A stretch of 64,000 nt of DNA from assembly GCA_041662605.1 (NCBI GenBank), contig JBAZSD010000015.1, forward strand, positions 34,807-98,806, given 5' to 3'. The stretch is from Desulfomonilaceae bacterium. GTDB taxonomy: Bacteria > Desulfobacterota > Desulfomonilia > Desulfomonilales > Desulfomonilaceae. Shown piece after piece: positions 36,461 to 45,522 of the stretch (the first letter of the stretch is position 1; every line of letters starts with the position of its first letter). The translations under genes were made by a program, and so were the position numbers. Below the pieces are notes generated by a model, which worked only from the letters and a program-made list of their open reading frames with translations, was not told where the DNA came from and did no database searches.

Positions 36461-38023
36461 TCAACGTCTCACAAATGAACTCGCGTCATTGTGGTAAAAG
36501 TCCATAGGTTGCCTTGGACCCTGTTCCATATTCGGCCCTCCACGATAGTGAGAAGGCTCGTAATACTGCTGTCCAGGGGGAGGCCCATACTGGTTATTCA
36601 TTGAACCGACGTACTGACCGGTGGGTCTGTTACGACTACCGTTGCCGGAAGAGAACAGACTTGCCGCTAACGCGTCTTTTATGTCCCCGAGTTTTCCGAG
36701 CAATGGTTTACTGGTAATAAAAGGGTTTTCATTGATTACCGAGAGGCCGTCGTTCAGGAAATACCATTTTGCTCCACTGGCAAGCATGCCGGATGATTTG
36801 CTCATATCCCTGGACTCTTCAGCGACTTCGGTTTTTGCCTGAGAATTTTGTTCAAGCTCTGCCTTCTGGGCGACAAACGTGTCCTTATCTTTTTTCAGGT
36901 AGCTCATCTGCTCTGTTAGATGTTGACGCATAAGTCCCCTTACACCTTCGATCTGAAAATCTATCGATTTGATTTCGTGGCTCTGGGGGGTGAAACGCGC
37001 CTCAAGCGAGCCGCGTTCGATCTCGAGCTGGATGATTTTGTCCTGGAATCTGGCAAGCGTTGTGAAGACTGGGCTTTGGGGATCTACCGAGGCTGCCCCA
37101 GAACCCCCACCTGCTTCTATAACCTTTAAGACCATTTCATACTCGCGTTCCAATGATTCGAGTCTCTTGATTTTTTCGTTCAAACTGTCGATGGATTGCT
37201 GCGTGGCGGTTTTATCAGCCGCCGGCTCTTTTGGGGCTGAAATACCGGCGGTTTCTTTAGATTTGGCTTCAATGGTTCTTCTAAGATCGACATAAGAACC
37301 GACATAGTCCATCAATAGTCCCTTTAAAAGTTCCGGATTGGTTCCCGTGAGCTTTATCACTACCCGGTTCTGGCCGGTGTAAAACTCGGGCTCGAAAGAT
37401 ATCGACTTGGACAGCCACGATTCAAAATCAACGGGATTCTTGAAATAATCCTTTTTCAATAGTGACGGATTGACTGCGGTCATATCCTGAAAGAAAGACT
37501 CTGGAGTATTTTGGGCCGTTTTGTTGAATAAGCTGAGAGGATCAATCCCGTTGTAATATCGTTTGGTAAGTAGAGAGGATGTTGCAGGATTCTGAAGCAC
37601 GGACATTTCACGGAGAGGAGACCAGTTGTCCTTATTTAGAGCGTTTCGGTTACCAATTATGAAAACGAGTCTTGTCTCAACGGTGTATGACTGAACGATA
37701 AGGAGATACATGGTAAGAAGGAGGCATACGAGGGCGATAGCGGCGTACATATAGTATTTCTTGGGGAGTTCATAAATTTTCTTCGGTATTTCAAGTTTTT
37801 TCTCCTGTACAGCGCGCTTTTCCGGAACAGGCTCTTTCTGAGGCTCTTCAATTTCCGGCAGCTTAACCTCAGCTTCCAGCTCACCAAATTCCATATCATC
37901 TAAGGGACTTAAAGCCTCAACCCGATCCAGAACCTCAGGGCAAAACTCTTTAGTTCTGGCTGACTCTTCGTCGCCCGTTCGCCTGGGAGTGGCCATCTCC
38001 AGAGTCTTTTTTCTCGTTATCAT
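36461..38023 (-). CDS. Wzz/GumC-like chain-length protein with one clear membrane helix
   Basis: The 520-residue protein has an acidic N-terminal cytoplasmic part (1-85) and one membrane helix near 92-112. A periplasmic region follows with coiled-coil heptads (about 285-430) and a Pro/Gln/Gly-rich tail. The domain layout matches polysaccharide co-polymerases, but no second helix is obvious, so it may be a divergent member. It is first in the minus-strand export block, and the divergent promoter region lies just upstream. Confidence 0.7.
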   Translation of the reverse strand: MITRKKTLEMATPRRTGDEESARTKEFCPEVLDRVEALSPLDDMEFGELEAEVKLPEIEEPQKEPVPEKRAVQEKKLEIPKKIYELPKKYYMYAAIALVCLLLTMYLLIVQSYTVETRLVFIIGNRNALNKDNWSPLREMSVLQNPATSSLLTKRYYNGIDPLSLFNKTAQNTPESFFQDMTAVNPSLLKKDYFKNPVDFESWLSKSISFEPEFYTGQNRVVIKLTGTNPELLKGLLMDYVGSYVDLRRTIEAKSKETAGISAPKEPAADKTATQQSIDSLNEKIKRLESLEREYEMVLKVIEAGGGSGAASVDPQSPVFTTLARFQDKIIQLEIERGSLEARFTPQSHEIKSIDFQIEGVRGLMRQHLTEQMSYLKKDKDTFVAQKAELEQNSQAKTEVAEESRDMSKSSGMLASGAKWYFLNDGLSVINENPFITSKPLLGKLGDIKDALAASLFSSGNGSRNRPTGQYVGSMNNQYGPPPGQQYYEPSHYRGGPNMEQGPRQPMDFYHNDASSFVRR

Positions 38024-38129
38024 TTCCGATTCCTTAGAGCTTATCGGTTATTGCGCTGAAAACATGACAAATTCTGATAAAGCCATGCGCATACGTCTAT
38101 GACTCGGATGTTAGCAAAAAGAAGCATAT

Positions 38130-38178
38130 ATGTCAACATGTTAAATTAGTTTATTAATGTGATGAATGATGTTGACAT
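38130..38178. promoter_or_regulatory. Divergent promoters with a perfect 10-bp inverted repeat
   Basis: ATGTCAACAT (38130-38139) and ATGTTGACAT (38169-38178) are exact reverse complements 29 bases apart. Each half carries a -35 TTGACA pointing outward, one to the export genes (minus) and one to the CpsD-like gene (plus). The -10 candidates are weak (TAACAT, TAAGAT). A shared regulator could bind the repeat. Confidence 0.6.
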
Positions 38179-38232
38179 TATATCATGTTGTAAGCTAAGA
38201 TTATTTAACTAATTCTACATTGAGGCTTCCAA

Positions 38233-38889
38233 ATGATAAAGTCGTTCGCTTCCTCCCACGCCGACCAGATGCATAGACTCCAATGGGCATTGTTTCAGAC
38301 CGAAGCCGTCAAGGAGTCCTGGGTTGTTCAGATAACTTCGTCACGTTTTGGGGAGGGCGTTACCACGGTTGCGCTTGCGCTGGCAAGTTCCATGGGCCGC
38401 TTATTTGGGCATGATTCGACCGTTGTGGTGGAAGCCAATCTTCGAAAGCCAGCATTTCATGACACGTTGGGTGTTCTCCCTAAGATTCCTTTAACAAATC
38501 TTTTGGAAGCCGGTCATGGATCATTGGACGCGGTTACCAGGATTGAAGATTGCGGGATTTCCGTGCTTTCAGCCGGAGCCTCACCGATTGCTGGAGCAGC
38601 CACTGGACCTGAATTCTACCTGGAACATATAGGGAAAATTTTTGATGAGTTGCGAACTCGTTACAGGTTTGTCATTGTGGACACGCCGCCGGTCGTTCCT
38701 TTTGTCGATAGCGATATTGTGGCTGGTTTTGTGGATTCAGTAGTAATAGTTGTAGAAGCCACCACAACCAAGGCGGAAGTTCTGGACGTCACCATCAATC
38801 GTCTCAAGGCGGTAGAAGCCCATATTGCGGGCTTGATTCTGAACAAACGAGTCTTCTACATTCCGAAATGGTTGTACAGATTTCTGTAA
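38233..38889 (+). CDS. CpsD/Wzc-like P-loop protein with altered Walker A
   Basis: This 218-residue protein has the bacterial tyrosine-kinase/ParA-like layout of EPS regulators. SSRFGEGVTTVALALA stands at the Walker A place but Val replaces the catalytic Lys. VVVEANLRKPAF takes the Walker A' place, with Glu and Asn replacing the usual Asp residues. Walker B VIVDTPPV is normal. Only a small Tyr pair is at the C-terminus, with no Tyr cluster. It likely binds nucleotide poorly or acts as a scaffold. It lies next to the Wzz-like gene across the divergent promoter. Confidence 0.75.
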   Translation: MIKSFASSHADQMHRLQWALFQTEAVKESWVVQITSSRFGEGVTTVALALASSMGRLFGHDSTVVVEANLRKPAFHDTLGVLPKIPLTNLLEAGHGSLDAVTRIEDCGISVLSAGASPIAGAATGPEFYLEHIGKIFDELRTRYRFVIVDTPPVVPFVDSDIVAGFVDSVVIVVEATTTKAEVLDVTINRLKAVEAHIAGLILNKRVFYIPKWLYRFL

Positions 38890-38911
38890 TCCTTTCTTTT
38901 GTCGAGAGACG

Positions 38912-40114
38912 ATGAACGAGACTAAGCCGCGCATTCTCATGCTCACTAACAGTGTATATTCACGGGATATTCGCGTACGCCGTTACGCCGAATATCTCGT
39001 GAATGACGGGTTCCTGGTAGATATAATATGCCTGGCTTCTGAAGAAGGAGCGCCCCAGTCCAGTGATGATCGAATTGGGGTTTTTCCTATTCCCATGACA
39101 AGAAAGCGTCAGGAGAAAATCAGACACTTGATTGATTGGGGCTTGTCGATCCTCTTAATGTTCTGGTACGTGAACAAGCTGGATTTTCACAATGGTTACA
39201 GTCTAATTCACGTTCATAACATGCCTGACATTCTGGTGTTTTGCGCTACAATTCAAAAGATTAAAGGAACTCCAATCATACTGAACATTCATGACGCAAC
39301 TCCGGAACTAGCTCAGTCAAAACTCGGTATAGGGCCAAACCACCCAATTATCAAAGTCCAGTCTTTTCTGGAAAAGGTCTGCGTCGGATTCAGCGCGCAT
39401 GTTATTACCGCGACCGAACCTTTCAAAAACAAACTCATTGAACGAGGAACACCTGAAAAGAAAATTACTGTCATTACCAATTTCCCGGATGAGCGTATGT
39501 TTAGATCAAGGGAGGCTCTTCGTATTAGGGGAGATGAGGACGGACAGTTTGTTCTCCTCTATGTAGGGACAGTAGCTTTCAGATACGGGCTCCAGACAGT
39601 TGTCCGGGCTCTTCCCACTCTTCGTGAAAGAATCCCGGGCTTGAAGCTCCAGGTCTTTACAAAAATAAAGGGAGAAGGCAAAGCTCTCTCGGATTGCGTG
39701 CAATTGGCTCAAGATCTAGGGGTTGCAGATATTTTCGAAGTCAATGACCCAGTACCGCTGGAGAAAATGCCGTTTATAATGGCGAATGCGGATATCGGGC
39801 TATATCCCGCTCTTAAAGACTGCCACATGGATAATGCTCTCTCGCTCAAGATTCCTGAGATGGTAAACATGGAACTGCCAATTGTGGCGGCAAGAATATC
39901 TGTCCTTGAGCAACTTTACGGTTCGGATTCCATAGCCTTTGTGGAGTCAGGCGATGTAACAGACTTTTCCCGGATGGTCGTCGAGCTTTACAAATCCCCC
40001 GAGAAAAGGCGCTCTTTTGCTTCGAACGCCAAGGCAAAAGGCTCCAGGATGTTGTGGAGAGACCAGTATCCTATTTACCGGAAATTGGTTGAAAAACTGA
40101 TTCGCAAGGGTTAG
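38912..40114 (+). CDS. Family 4 glycosyltransferase
   Basis: The 400-residue GT-B enzyme has N-terminal ILMLTNSVYSRDIRVRRYAE, a central HNMPDIL/NIHDATPE region and late IFEVNDPVPLEKMPFIMANA. The usual EX7E loop is replaced by KIPEMVNMELPIVA. It probably adds a sugar to the lipid-linked EPS repeat. The donor is unknown. It follows the CpsD-like gene by 22 bases and precedes the lyase gene. Confidence 0.88.
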   Translation: MNETKPRILMLTNSVYSRDIRVRRYAEYLVNDGFLVDIICLASEEGAPQSSDDRIGVFPIPMTRKRQEKIRHLIDWGLSILLMFWYVNKLDFHNGYSLIHVHNMPDILVFCATIQKIKGTPIILNIHDATPELAQSKLGIGPNHPIIKVQSFLEKVCVGFSAHVITATEPFKNKLIERGTPEKKITVITNFPDERMFRSREALRIRGDEDGQFVLLYVGTVAFRYGLQTVVRALPTLRERIPGLKLQVFTKIKGEGKALSDCVQLAQDLGVADIFEVNDPVPLEKMPFIMANADIGLYPALKDCHMDNALSLKIPEMVNMELPIVAARISVLEQLYGSDSIAFVESGDVTDFSRMVVELYKSPEKRRSFASNAKAKGSRMLWRDQYPIYRKLVEKLIRKG

Positions 40115-40152
40115 CGTTCCTCTAAGTTAATTGTCCATGTTGATGGCCATTG

Positions 40153-42285
40153 ATGAACCTGAATGTTTGGAAATACCGCTACAGGCGCTTGAGGAGCCTG
40201 ACGCCTGATGATTTTACCAGACGGCTGGAGATTCGGTCGTGGCGTAGAAAGATCCTGGACTTTGTCAACAGCCATTCCGGCCCCATAACATCTTCCTCTA
40301 TCCATGCCTGGTGCGATCATTACGGCTCATCAACTCATGTCGCAAACCCTGAAGTTGGGCAAAGTAACCTGGGGCTGATCGGAACCTTGCCCAAAGGATT
40401 TCTGAATGATCCTGATTTCTGGAAAACATTTCAAAGATCGTATTCCAGTGAGACAGATCATTTATTGAGTTTGGCCGAAGACACCATAGATGGAAGGATA
40501 GAACTCTTCGGCTGGAAAGAGGTTCCGGTTTCAGTTCCTGCGCTTGAGCCGCAGGACGCTGAAGCGTTAGAAGTTGTCAAAGGTTGGGATTCAACGAATC
40601 ATTGGGACATCAATTTTTTTCAGAGTAAAGCCAGGCCTGATTTTGATGTGAAGTGGCTTTGGGAACTCCAAAGATTGCAGTTCCTGCTATGGCTTGGCGC
40701 CGCGTGGAGATTGACAGAAGACAACAGGTTCGCATCGGTCGCTCGAGAGATTTTGGACTGGTGGTTCAACCAACTGAGATATCCATGGGGAGTCGAATGG
40801 AGCAGCAATCTTGAAGTAGGATTGAGACTGCTTTCGATCTCCCGTTGCCATATAATGTTCATGAATAGCCCCATGTGGGATTCGACATTCATATCGACAC
40901 TTACGGCATGGAATCGTCTTCATGCTACGCATCTGCGAGAAGAAATCACTCTTCATTACACTCTGGGAAATCACCAACTGGGTGAGGCTTCCGCGTTGGT
41001 GTTGTTCGCTTTAATTTACCCAGGTTACGAAGAATCGATTTTATGGAAGGCTTTTGGTTTAAAGACTATCGAAAAAATCCTTCCTGATCTGATTTTGTCC
41101 GATGGAGTTTACGCAGAACAATCAACGAGTTATCTGAAATTTGCTCTTGAATTCTTGCTTCCCATCGTTTTTGCGTCAGGCACCGCATCCCAATGTTTTT
41201 CTGATGTAGTCACAGGCAGGTTGAAATCTTCTCTTGAGTTTATTATGGCCCTGTCCGACCGTGGAAAAACAACTCCAATGATCGGCGACTCCGACTCCGG
41301 TTCCGCCATTGGTTGGGGGCTGGAAAATTATTGGGATTTTTCATGGTTATTGGCCGCTGGCTCCACTTTGCTCAACACCCCCAGTCTCGCAGAGGGAATA
41401 GAAAAATATCCTGCTGAGGCGTTCTTGAACACCGGCCTCGAGGGCTTGGAGAAGTTTAATTCTTTCAGGACTGCGCAATCCGGACGATCTGTGGCGACAA
41501 AAGCCCGAAGATCAAATTATTGGGGTTTTCCGGTTGGCGGCTATCATTTTTCCCGCGATTCTTATTTCCAGATGGTTTTTGATTCAGGGCCACTTGGCAT
41601 GTATCCAGGATTTGGTCATGGACATGCCGACGCCTTGTCAGTCTGGTTGAACATTGAGAACAAACCAATAATAGTTGATTCCGGAACCATGCGCTACAAC
41701 GCGCAATTCGATGTGCGTTCTTTTTTCAGGCAAACTTCCAGCCACAACACGCTAGTAATAAACAGAACCGGTCAGGCTGAAGTTCTTGATACCTTTAAGT
41801 GGGCGTCGGATTATCGCGTCGATTGGAGTGACGCAATCGAAATGACCAATTTTAGAGTTTTTTCAGGGTTGCTCGTTACGAATTCTTACATTCACAAAAG
41901 GATAATTCTGCATTCCCTTGAAAAGGGCTTCATAATTTGTGACAGGGTGTCGGTTCATGGCGACGCCCTGGTCGAGAGCTATTTTCATTTACATCCTGAG
42001 GTGCGCATCGATTGTATAGGCAGGAACAAGTTTCTCGTGTCAGACGAAAACGACCTTTGTGAAGTGATTTTGCCTCAAATTGAAGGAACTTCATGCCAGG
42101 TTGTAAGGGGATCTAAGGATCCGATGCAGGGATGGTATTCAGAGAGCTATGGCCTTGTGGCGCCGTCTTATTGTCTCAAGTTTTCCATCAATATTTCGAA
42201 CACACGCGAACTCGTGACGATAATTCAGCGACCAGGGATTTCCTTAGACCAAGCCGAGGATCTACATTTACTAAGAACCATGTGA
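40153..42285 (+). CDS. Heparinase II/III-like polysaccharide lyase
   Basis: This 710-residue protein has an alpha/alpha toroid half (about 1-390) with SNLEVGLRLLSI and HYTLGNHQLGEASALVL. The C-terminal half (about 410-700) is a beta-sandwich, with FGHGHADALSVWL and the catalytic-type SHNTLVINRTGQ. Such proteins eliminate or modify uronate-rich EPS and are often clustered with bi-domain oxidoreductases. Here a partner of that type lies at 9208. No signal peptide is clear. The start is ATG 40153 with a weak site. Confidence 0.88.
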   Translation: MNLNVWKYRYRRLRSLTPDDFTRRLEIRSWRRKILDFVNSHSGPITSSSIHAWCDHYGSSTHVANPEVGQSNLGLIGTLPKGFLNDPDFWKTFQRSYSSETDHLLSLAEDTIDGRIELFGWKEVPVSVPALEPQDAEALEVVKGWDSTNHWDINFFQSKARPDFDVKWLWELQRLQFLLWLGAAWRLTEDNRFASVAREILDWWFNQLRYPWGVEWSSNLEVGLRLLSISRCHIMFMNSPMWDSTFISTLTAWNRLHATHLREEITLHYTLGNHQLGEASALVLFALIYPGYEESILWKAFGLKTIEKILPDLILSDGVYAEQSTSYLKFALEFLLPIVFASGTASQCFSDVVTGRLKSSLEFIMALSDRGKTTPMIGDSDSGSAIGWGLENYWDFSWLLAAGSTLLNTPSLAEGIEKYPAEAFLNTGLEGLEKFNSFRTAQSGRSVATKARRSNYWGFPVGGYHFSRDSYFQMVFDSGPLGMYPGFGHGHADALSVWLNIENKPIIVDSGTMRYNAQFDVRSFFRQTSSHNTLVINRTGQAEVLDTFKWASDYRVDWSDAIEMTNFRVFSGLLVTNSYIHKRIILHSLEKGFIICDRVSVHGDALVESYFHLHPEVRIDCIGRNKFLVSDENDLCEVILPQIEGTSCQVVRGSKDPMQGWYSESYGLVAPSYCLKFSINISNTRELVTIIQRPGISLDQAEDLHLLRTM

Positions 42286-42301
42286 AAATCAGGAGTTTAT
42301 A

Positions 42302-43534
42302 ATGAAGGCTCTCCACATACTTCACAGATCAGTGCCGGGAACCCATGGATATGCTATCAGGAGCAAAGAAATCGTAGCCAATTTGACAGCCAAAGGAGTG
42401 GAGACTCTCGTGGTTACATCTCCCTCCCAGGCGCCTCTAGGCAAGTTGGATTCCGAATCGAGCGAATTCATTGACGGGGTAAGGTACTTTCGGAGTTGCG
42501 GAAAATTGCTCGAGCCTACCCTTGAAGTGAAAGATGGAAAATATGGCAGAGCAACCATAAGAGTCCTCCAAAACGCCAATCTTCTTAAAATGGCACGGCG
42601 GATAGCCCGCAAATACAAGCCTGATGTTATCCATGCCCACTCGCCGTTTACCTGTGGATTGGTGGGAGACATGGTGAGTCTCCTGACAGGCATACCTTCT
42701 ATTTACGAGATGCGAGGTATCTGGGAAGACCAACATACAAGCCGTTACGGAATGGCGACAACTTCTCTAAGATATAGAGGTGTCCGGTTCCTCGAGACCC
42801 AGGCTCTCAAACGCGCCGACATTTGCTTTGCAATATCCGACGCTCTCAAAGCGGAGATCGTTTCCAGGGGCGTGGAGCCGGGCAAGATCATGATCGCTCC
42901 AAATGGTGTGGACACCAGAAAATTCACCCCGGGGCGGCCGTCTCAGGAACTTGTAGACCGGTTCGGGTTTCAGGATAAATTGGTGATGGGCTACATTGGT
43001 ACTTTTTTTTATTATGAAGGTTTGGATTTGTTGGCGCGAGCCTTTGAGACCCTTGCAGCCCGGTTCCCGTCGCTCATCTTATTTCTGGTGGGAGACGGGG
43101 AACTCATGCCTACATTGAAAGATTTTGCGACCAAATCAGCCTACCCCGATAGAGTCATTTTCGCAGGGCGAATAAAAAACGATCTGATAGTAGAATATTA
43201 CAAGTTGTTTGACTTCTTGATCCTGCCCAGGAGAGACGCCAGGGAGGCAAACCTGGTGACACCGCTTAAACCTCTCGAAATAATGGCGATGGCCAAGCCA
43301 TTGGTAGCAAGCGATATCGGAGGTCACAGGGAAATTGTAACAAACGGGGTCAACGGAGTACTTTTCCAGCCTGAACAGACAGACGCTCTCGCTGAAAAAT
43401 GTCGGCTAATGATAGAAAATCCGGATTACCGAAATGAACTGGGGGAACGTTCCAGAACATGGGTCACTGAAAATAGAGATTGGCGTGTATTGATAGATCG
43501 TTACATATCCGCTTATGAGAGCCTGGCAAGATGA
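42302..43534 (+). CDS. Family 4 glycosyltransferase
   Basis: The 410-residue GT-B enzyme begins with LHILHRSVPGTHGYAIRSKE and has HAHSPFTCGLVG. It also has IAPNGVDTRKF and a late EANLVTPLKPLEIMAMAKPL segment, the GT4 EX7E region. It likely extends the EPS repeat. GGAG lies 8 nt before the ATG. It ends 13 bases before the convergent small secreted gene. Confidence 0.92.
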   Translation: MKALHILHRSVPGTHGYAIRSKEIVANLTAKGVETLVVTSPSQAPLGKLDSESSEFIDGVRYFRSCGKLLEPTLEVKDGKYGRATIRVLQNANLLKMARRIARKYKPDVIHAHSPFTCGLVGDMVSLLTGIPSIYEMRGIWEDQHTSRYGMATTSLRYRGVRFLETQALKRADICFAISDALKAEIVSRGVEPGKIMIAPNGVDTRKFTPGRPSQELVDRFGFQDKLVMGYIGTFFYYEGLDLLARAFETLAARFPSLILFLVGDGELMPTLKDFATKSAYPDRVIFAGRIKNDLIVEYYKLFDFLILPRRDAREANLVTPLKPLEIMAMAKPLVASDIGGHREIVTNGVNGVLFQPEQTDALAEKCRLMIENPDYRNELGERSRTWVTENRDWRVLIDRYISAYESLAR

Positions 43535-43547
43535 TATTGCCAAACGG

Positions 43548-43877
43548 TCACAGATTGTCTCGGGCGTCCTTCACGATAAACAGTTGAACTGAGGCCATGT
43601 TGAGGGGGTTCGGATACGGATGCATGGAGGCCCGGCTAAAGCTTTCAAAGACTACAGCGACATCGGCCAGTCTTTCACACCATGAACAGGTGTTTACCAT
43701 CTCAAAAATGTAAGCGCCTAATTTTCCTTGAACGTATATCCTGTCACCAATAATTTCCTGAATTATTCCGGTGTCTGTTCGAGGAATATAATCCTGGGCA
43801 AAAACCAATCCCTCCAAGACTAACGCAAAGAGCAAACCACAACAAAGGATTTTCAGCTTTTTTAAGGAGCGACTCAC
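43548..43877 (-). CDS. Small secreted protein with CxxC motif, EPS locus
   Basis: This 109-residue protein has a signal peptide (about 1-27, ending VFA) and a mature strand-rich domain with CSWC near residue 65. Function unknown. Its start overlaps the stop of the upstream GumC-like gene by four bases (ATGA), so it is translationally coupled. It is the last gene of the minus-strand EPS block. Confidence 0.7.
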   Translation of the reverse strand: MSRSLKKLKILCCGLLFALVLEGLVFAQDYIPRTDTGIIQEIIGDRIYVQGKLGAYIFEMVNTCSWCERLADVAVVFESFSRASMHPYPNPLNMASVQLFIVKDARDNL

Positions 43878-45367
43878 TTGTCCTCTCCCGGAGGCTCCCC
43901 TTTCTTCACTTTTCCGAATGTGGCAAGCACCTTGTACCCTGTAGCCGCCTCCAGGCTGGAAGGATCATCGAAAGAGTGATCAAGGAATGTGGCTGCAAAT
44001 ATTATTCCTATACCGAGGGGAAATGAAAATAAGAACCCAAGAAGGACATACAAACCTGTTTTGGGAAAAATAGGATTCTTGGGACGACTCGGATCACCAA
44101 GTATCTTGATATCAACGAGTTTTTGTCGGCTTTCAGCTCCTTCGATACGAGCCGCCTGTTCTTTTCCAATAAATGTTAGATACTGTTCGCGCGCTACAGA
44201 GAGATCGAGATTTAACGCCCTGAACTCCTCGCTTTTTTGAGCTAAAAGATTCATCTGTTGTAGGACACGGGTTCGGCTAGCTTCCAGGCTGGCCTTTTTC
44301 ACCTCCAGTATGGTCTTTTCTGCATTCAACGCGGACTTGAATCTATCGTTCGCATCCTTGTATTGTTCTACCCCTGCACGGTAATCACGACTACCCTCAG
44401 CGAACATTTCACCAAGTTGTGAGAGCTTTTGTTCAGCCTGGACCAGTTGGACAGAAAGGACGTTTATAAGGGTGCTTTCTCCGCTTCGTACAGCGCTTGG
44501 AGCAAGTTGTCCAGTGGTTACATCTCTTTTTCCTGCAATCGAAAACGTCTCATCATACTGTTTTATGTTGGAATTAACGTCAACCAAAGCGTCTTGTATC
44601 ATTTTGAGGGTTGAAAGCACATCCTGTTCCTGCCGGTCAGGAATTGACAGGTTCCATTTACTCTTAAATTCCGTGAGTTTTTGTCTGGTGAGATCATATT
44701 TTTCTTTTGAAGCCTCAAGCTGTTCGGCAAAAAAGCCCTGGACTCCAGGCATAGAGTAAACCTGGGAATGATATGGAATATAGACTGTAAGGAATGTGGA
44801 AAGAATTTTCTGGACCTTGTCTGGGTTTGAATCTTTGAAACTCAGGTCCAGTACCTTCGAACGCGCGACCGGCGTCACGTCAAACCTGGCCATTAGTCCC
44901 GACGCTATCGCCCGGTCCTTGGCTGCTTCCTGGGCTTCGGGGTTTTCCTCTTTCTTGGATTCTTCTCGCGATGGGACCAAATCTGATATGCCGGATGAGA
45001 TCACCCCAATAACTCTTCCCAATAACCCCTGGGACTCTCCTCTAAAGAAATCCGGTCCAAGAGCCTTCACGGTTCTTGCCCACAAGTCCGGACTCTTCAT
45101 TATCTCCATTTCACTGTTCAGGTCCATTTCATCAATGTTCAGGTTGAGGATTCGCGAAGCTCCCGGACTTGCCCCAACAAGCAGGGAAGACTCATCTTTC
45201 TTTGCCGTGACCATAACCTTTGCGCCGACCTGATATACTGGTGTGGCTAGCAGGCATCCGATGAAAACCCCAATTGGGACAAGGACTACCATTAGTTTTA
45301 AAATGAGTATCCTCTTGTAAATTACATTCAGGATATCTCGTAATGTCAGCCCCTGAACATCCTTCAT
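43874..45367 (-). CDS. GumC/Wzz chain-length determinant
   Basis: The 497-residue polysaccharide co-polymerase has two membrane helices: one near 20-45 and one near 450-470, preceded by the Pro-rich DPSRPKNPIFPK motif. Long coiled-coil heptads fill the periplasmic part. No C-terminal kinase domain is present. The separate CpsD-like protein may be its partner. A second Wzz-like protein is encoded at 36461. Confidence 0.92.
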   Translation of the reverse strand: MKDVQGLTLRDILNVIYKRILILKLMVVLVPIGVFIGCLLATPVYQVGAKVMVTAKKDESSLLVGASPGASRILNLNIDEMDLNSEMEIMKSPDLWARTVKALGPDFFRGESQGLLGRVIGVISSGISDLVPSREESKKEENPEAQEAAKDRAIASGLMARFDVTPVARSKVLDLSFKDSNPDKVQKILSTFLTVYIPYHSQVYSMPGVQGFFAEQLEASKEKYDLTRQKLTEFKSKWNLSIPDRQEQDVLSTLKMIQDALVDVNSNIKQYDETFSIAGKRDVTTGQLAPSAVRSGESTLINVLSVQLVQAEQKLSQLGEMFAEGSRDYRAGVEQYKDANDRFKSALNAEKTILEVKKASLEASRTRVLQQMNLLAQKSEEFRALNLDLSVAREQYLTFIGKEQAARIEGAESRQKLVDIKILGDPSRPKNPIFPKTGLYVLLGFLFSFPLGIGIIFAATFLDHSFDDPSSLEAATGYKVLATFGKVKKGEPPGEDK

Positions 45368-45436
45368 CAATTACGCCTTTCAGCAAAAGATTCCGGAAAC
45401 GCTTGCAGCATGTTCAAACACACCCCTGCGCTTGGC

Positions 45437-45466
45437 CTACTATCAAAAGCAGCATTGACTGTCAAT
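45437..45466 (-). promoter_or_regulatory. Minus-strand promoter with a 13-bp palindrome
   Basis: The perfect palindrome ATTGACTGTCAAT (45454-45466) includes a -35 TTGACA on the minus strand. A 17-bp spacer leads to TAGTAG. It precedes the GumC-like gene and may bind a regulator. Confidence 0.5.
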
Positions 45467-45522
45467 AATTTTTAGTTTGTTAGATAGTTACGATTTTTTT
45501 AGCGATACGCTTTTAACAATTC

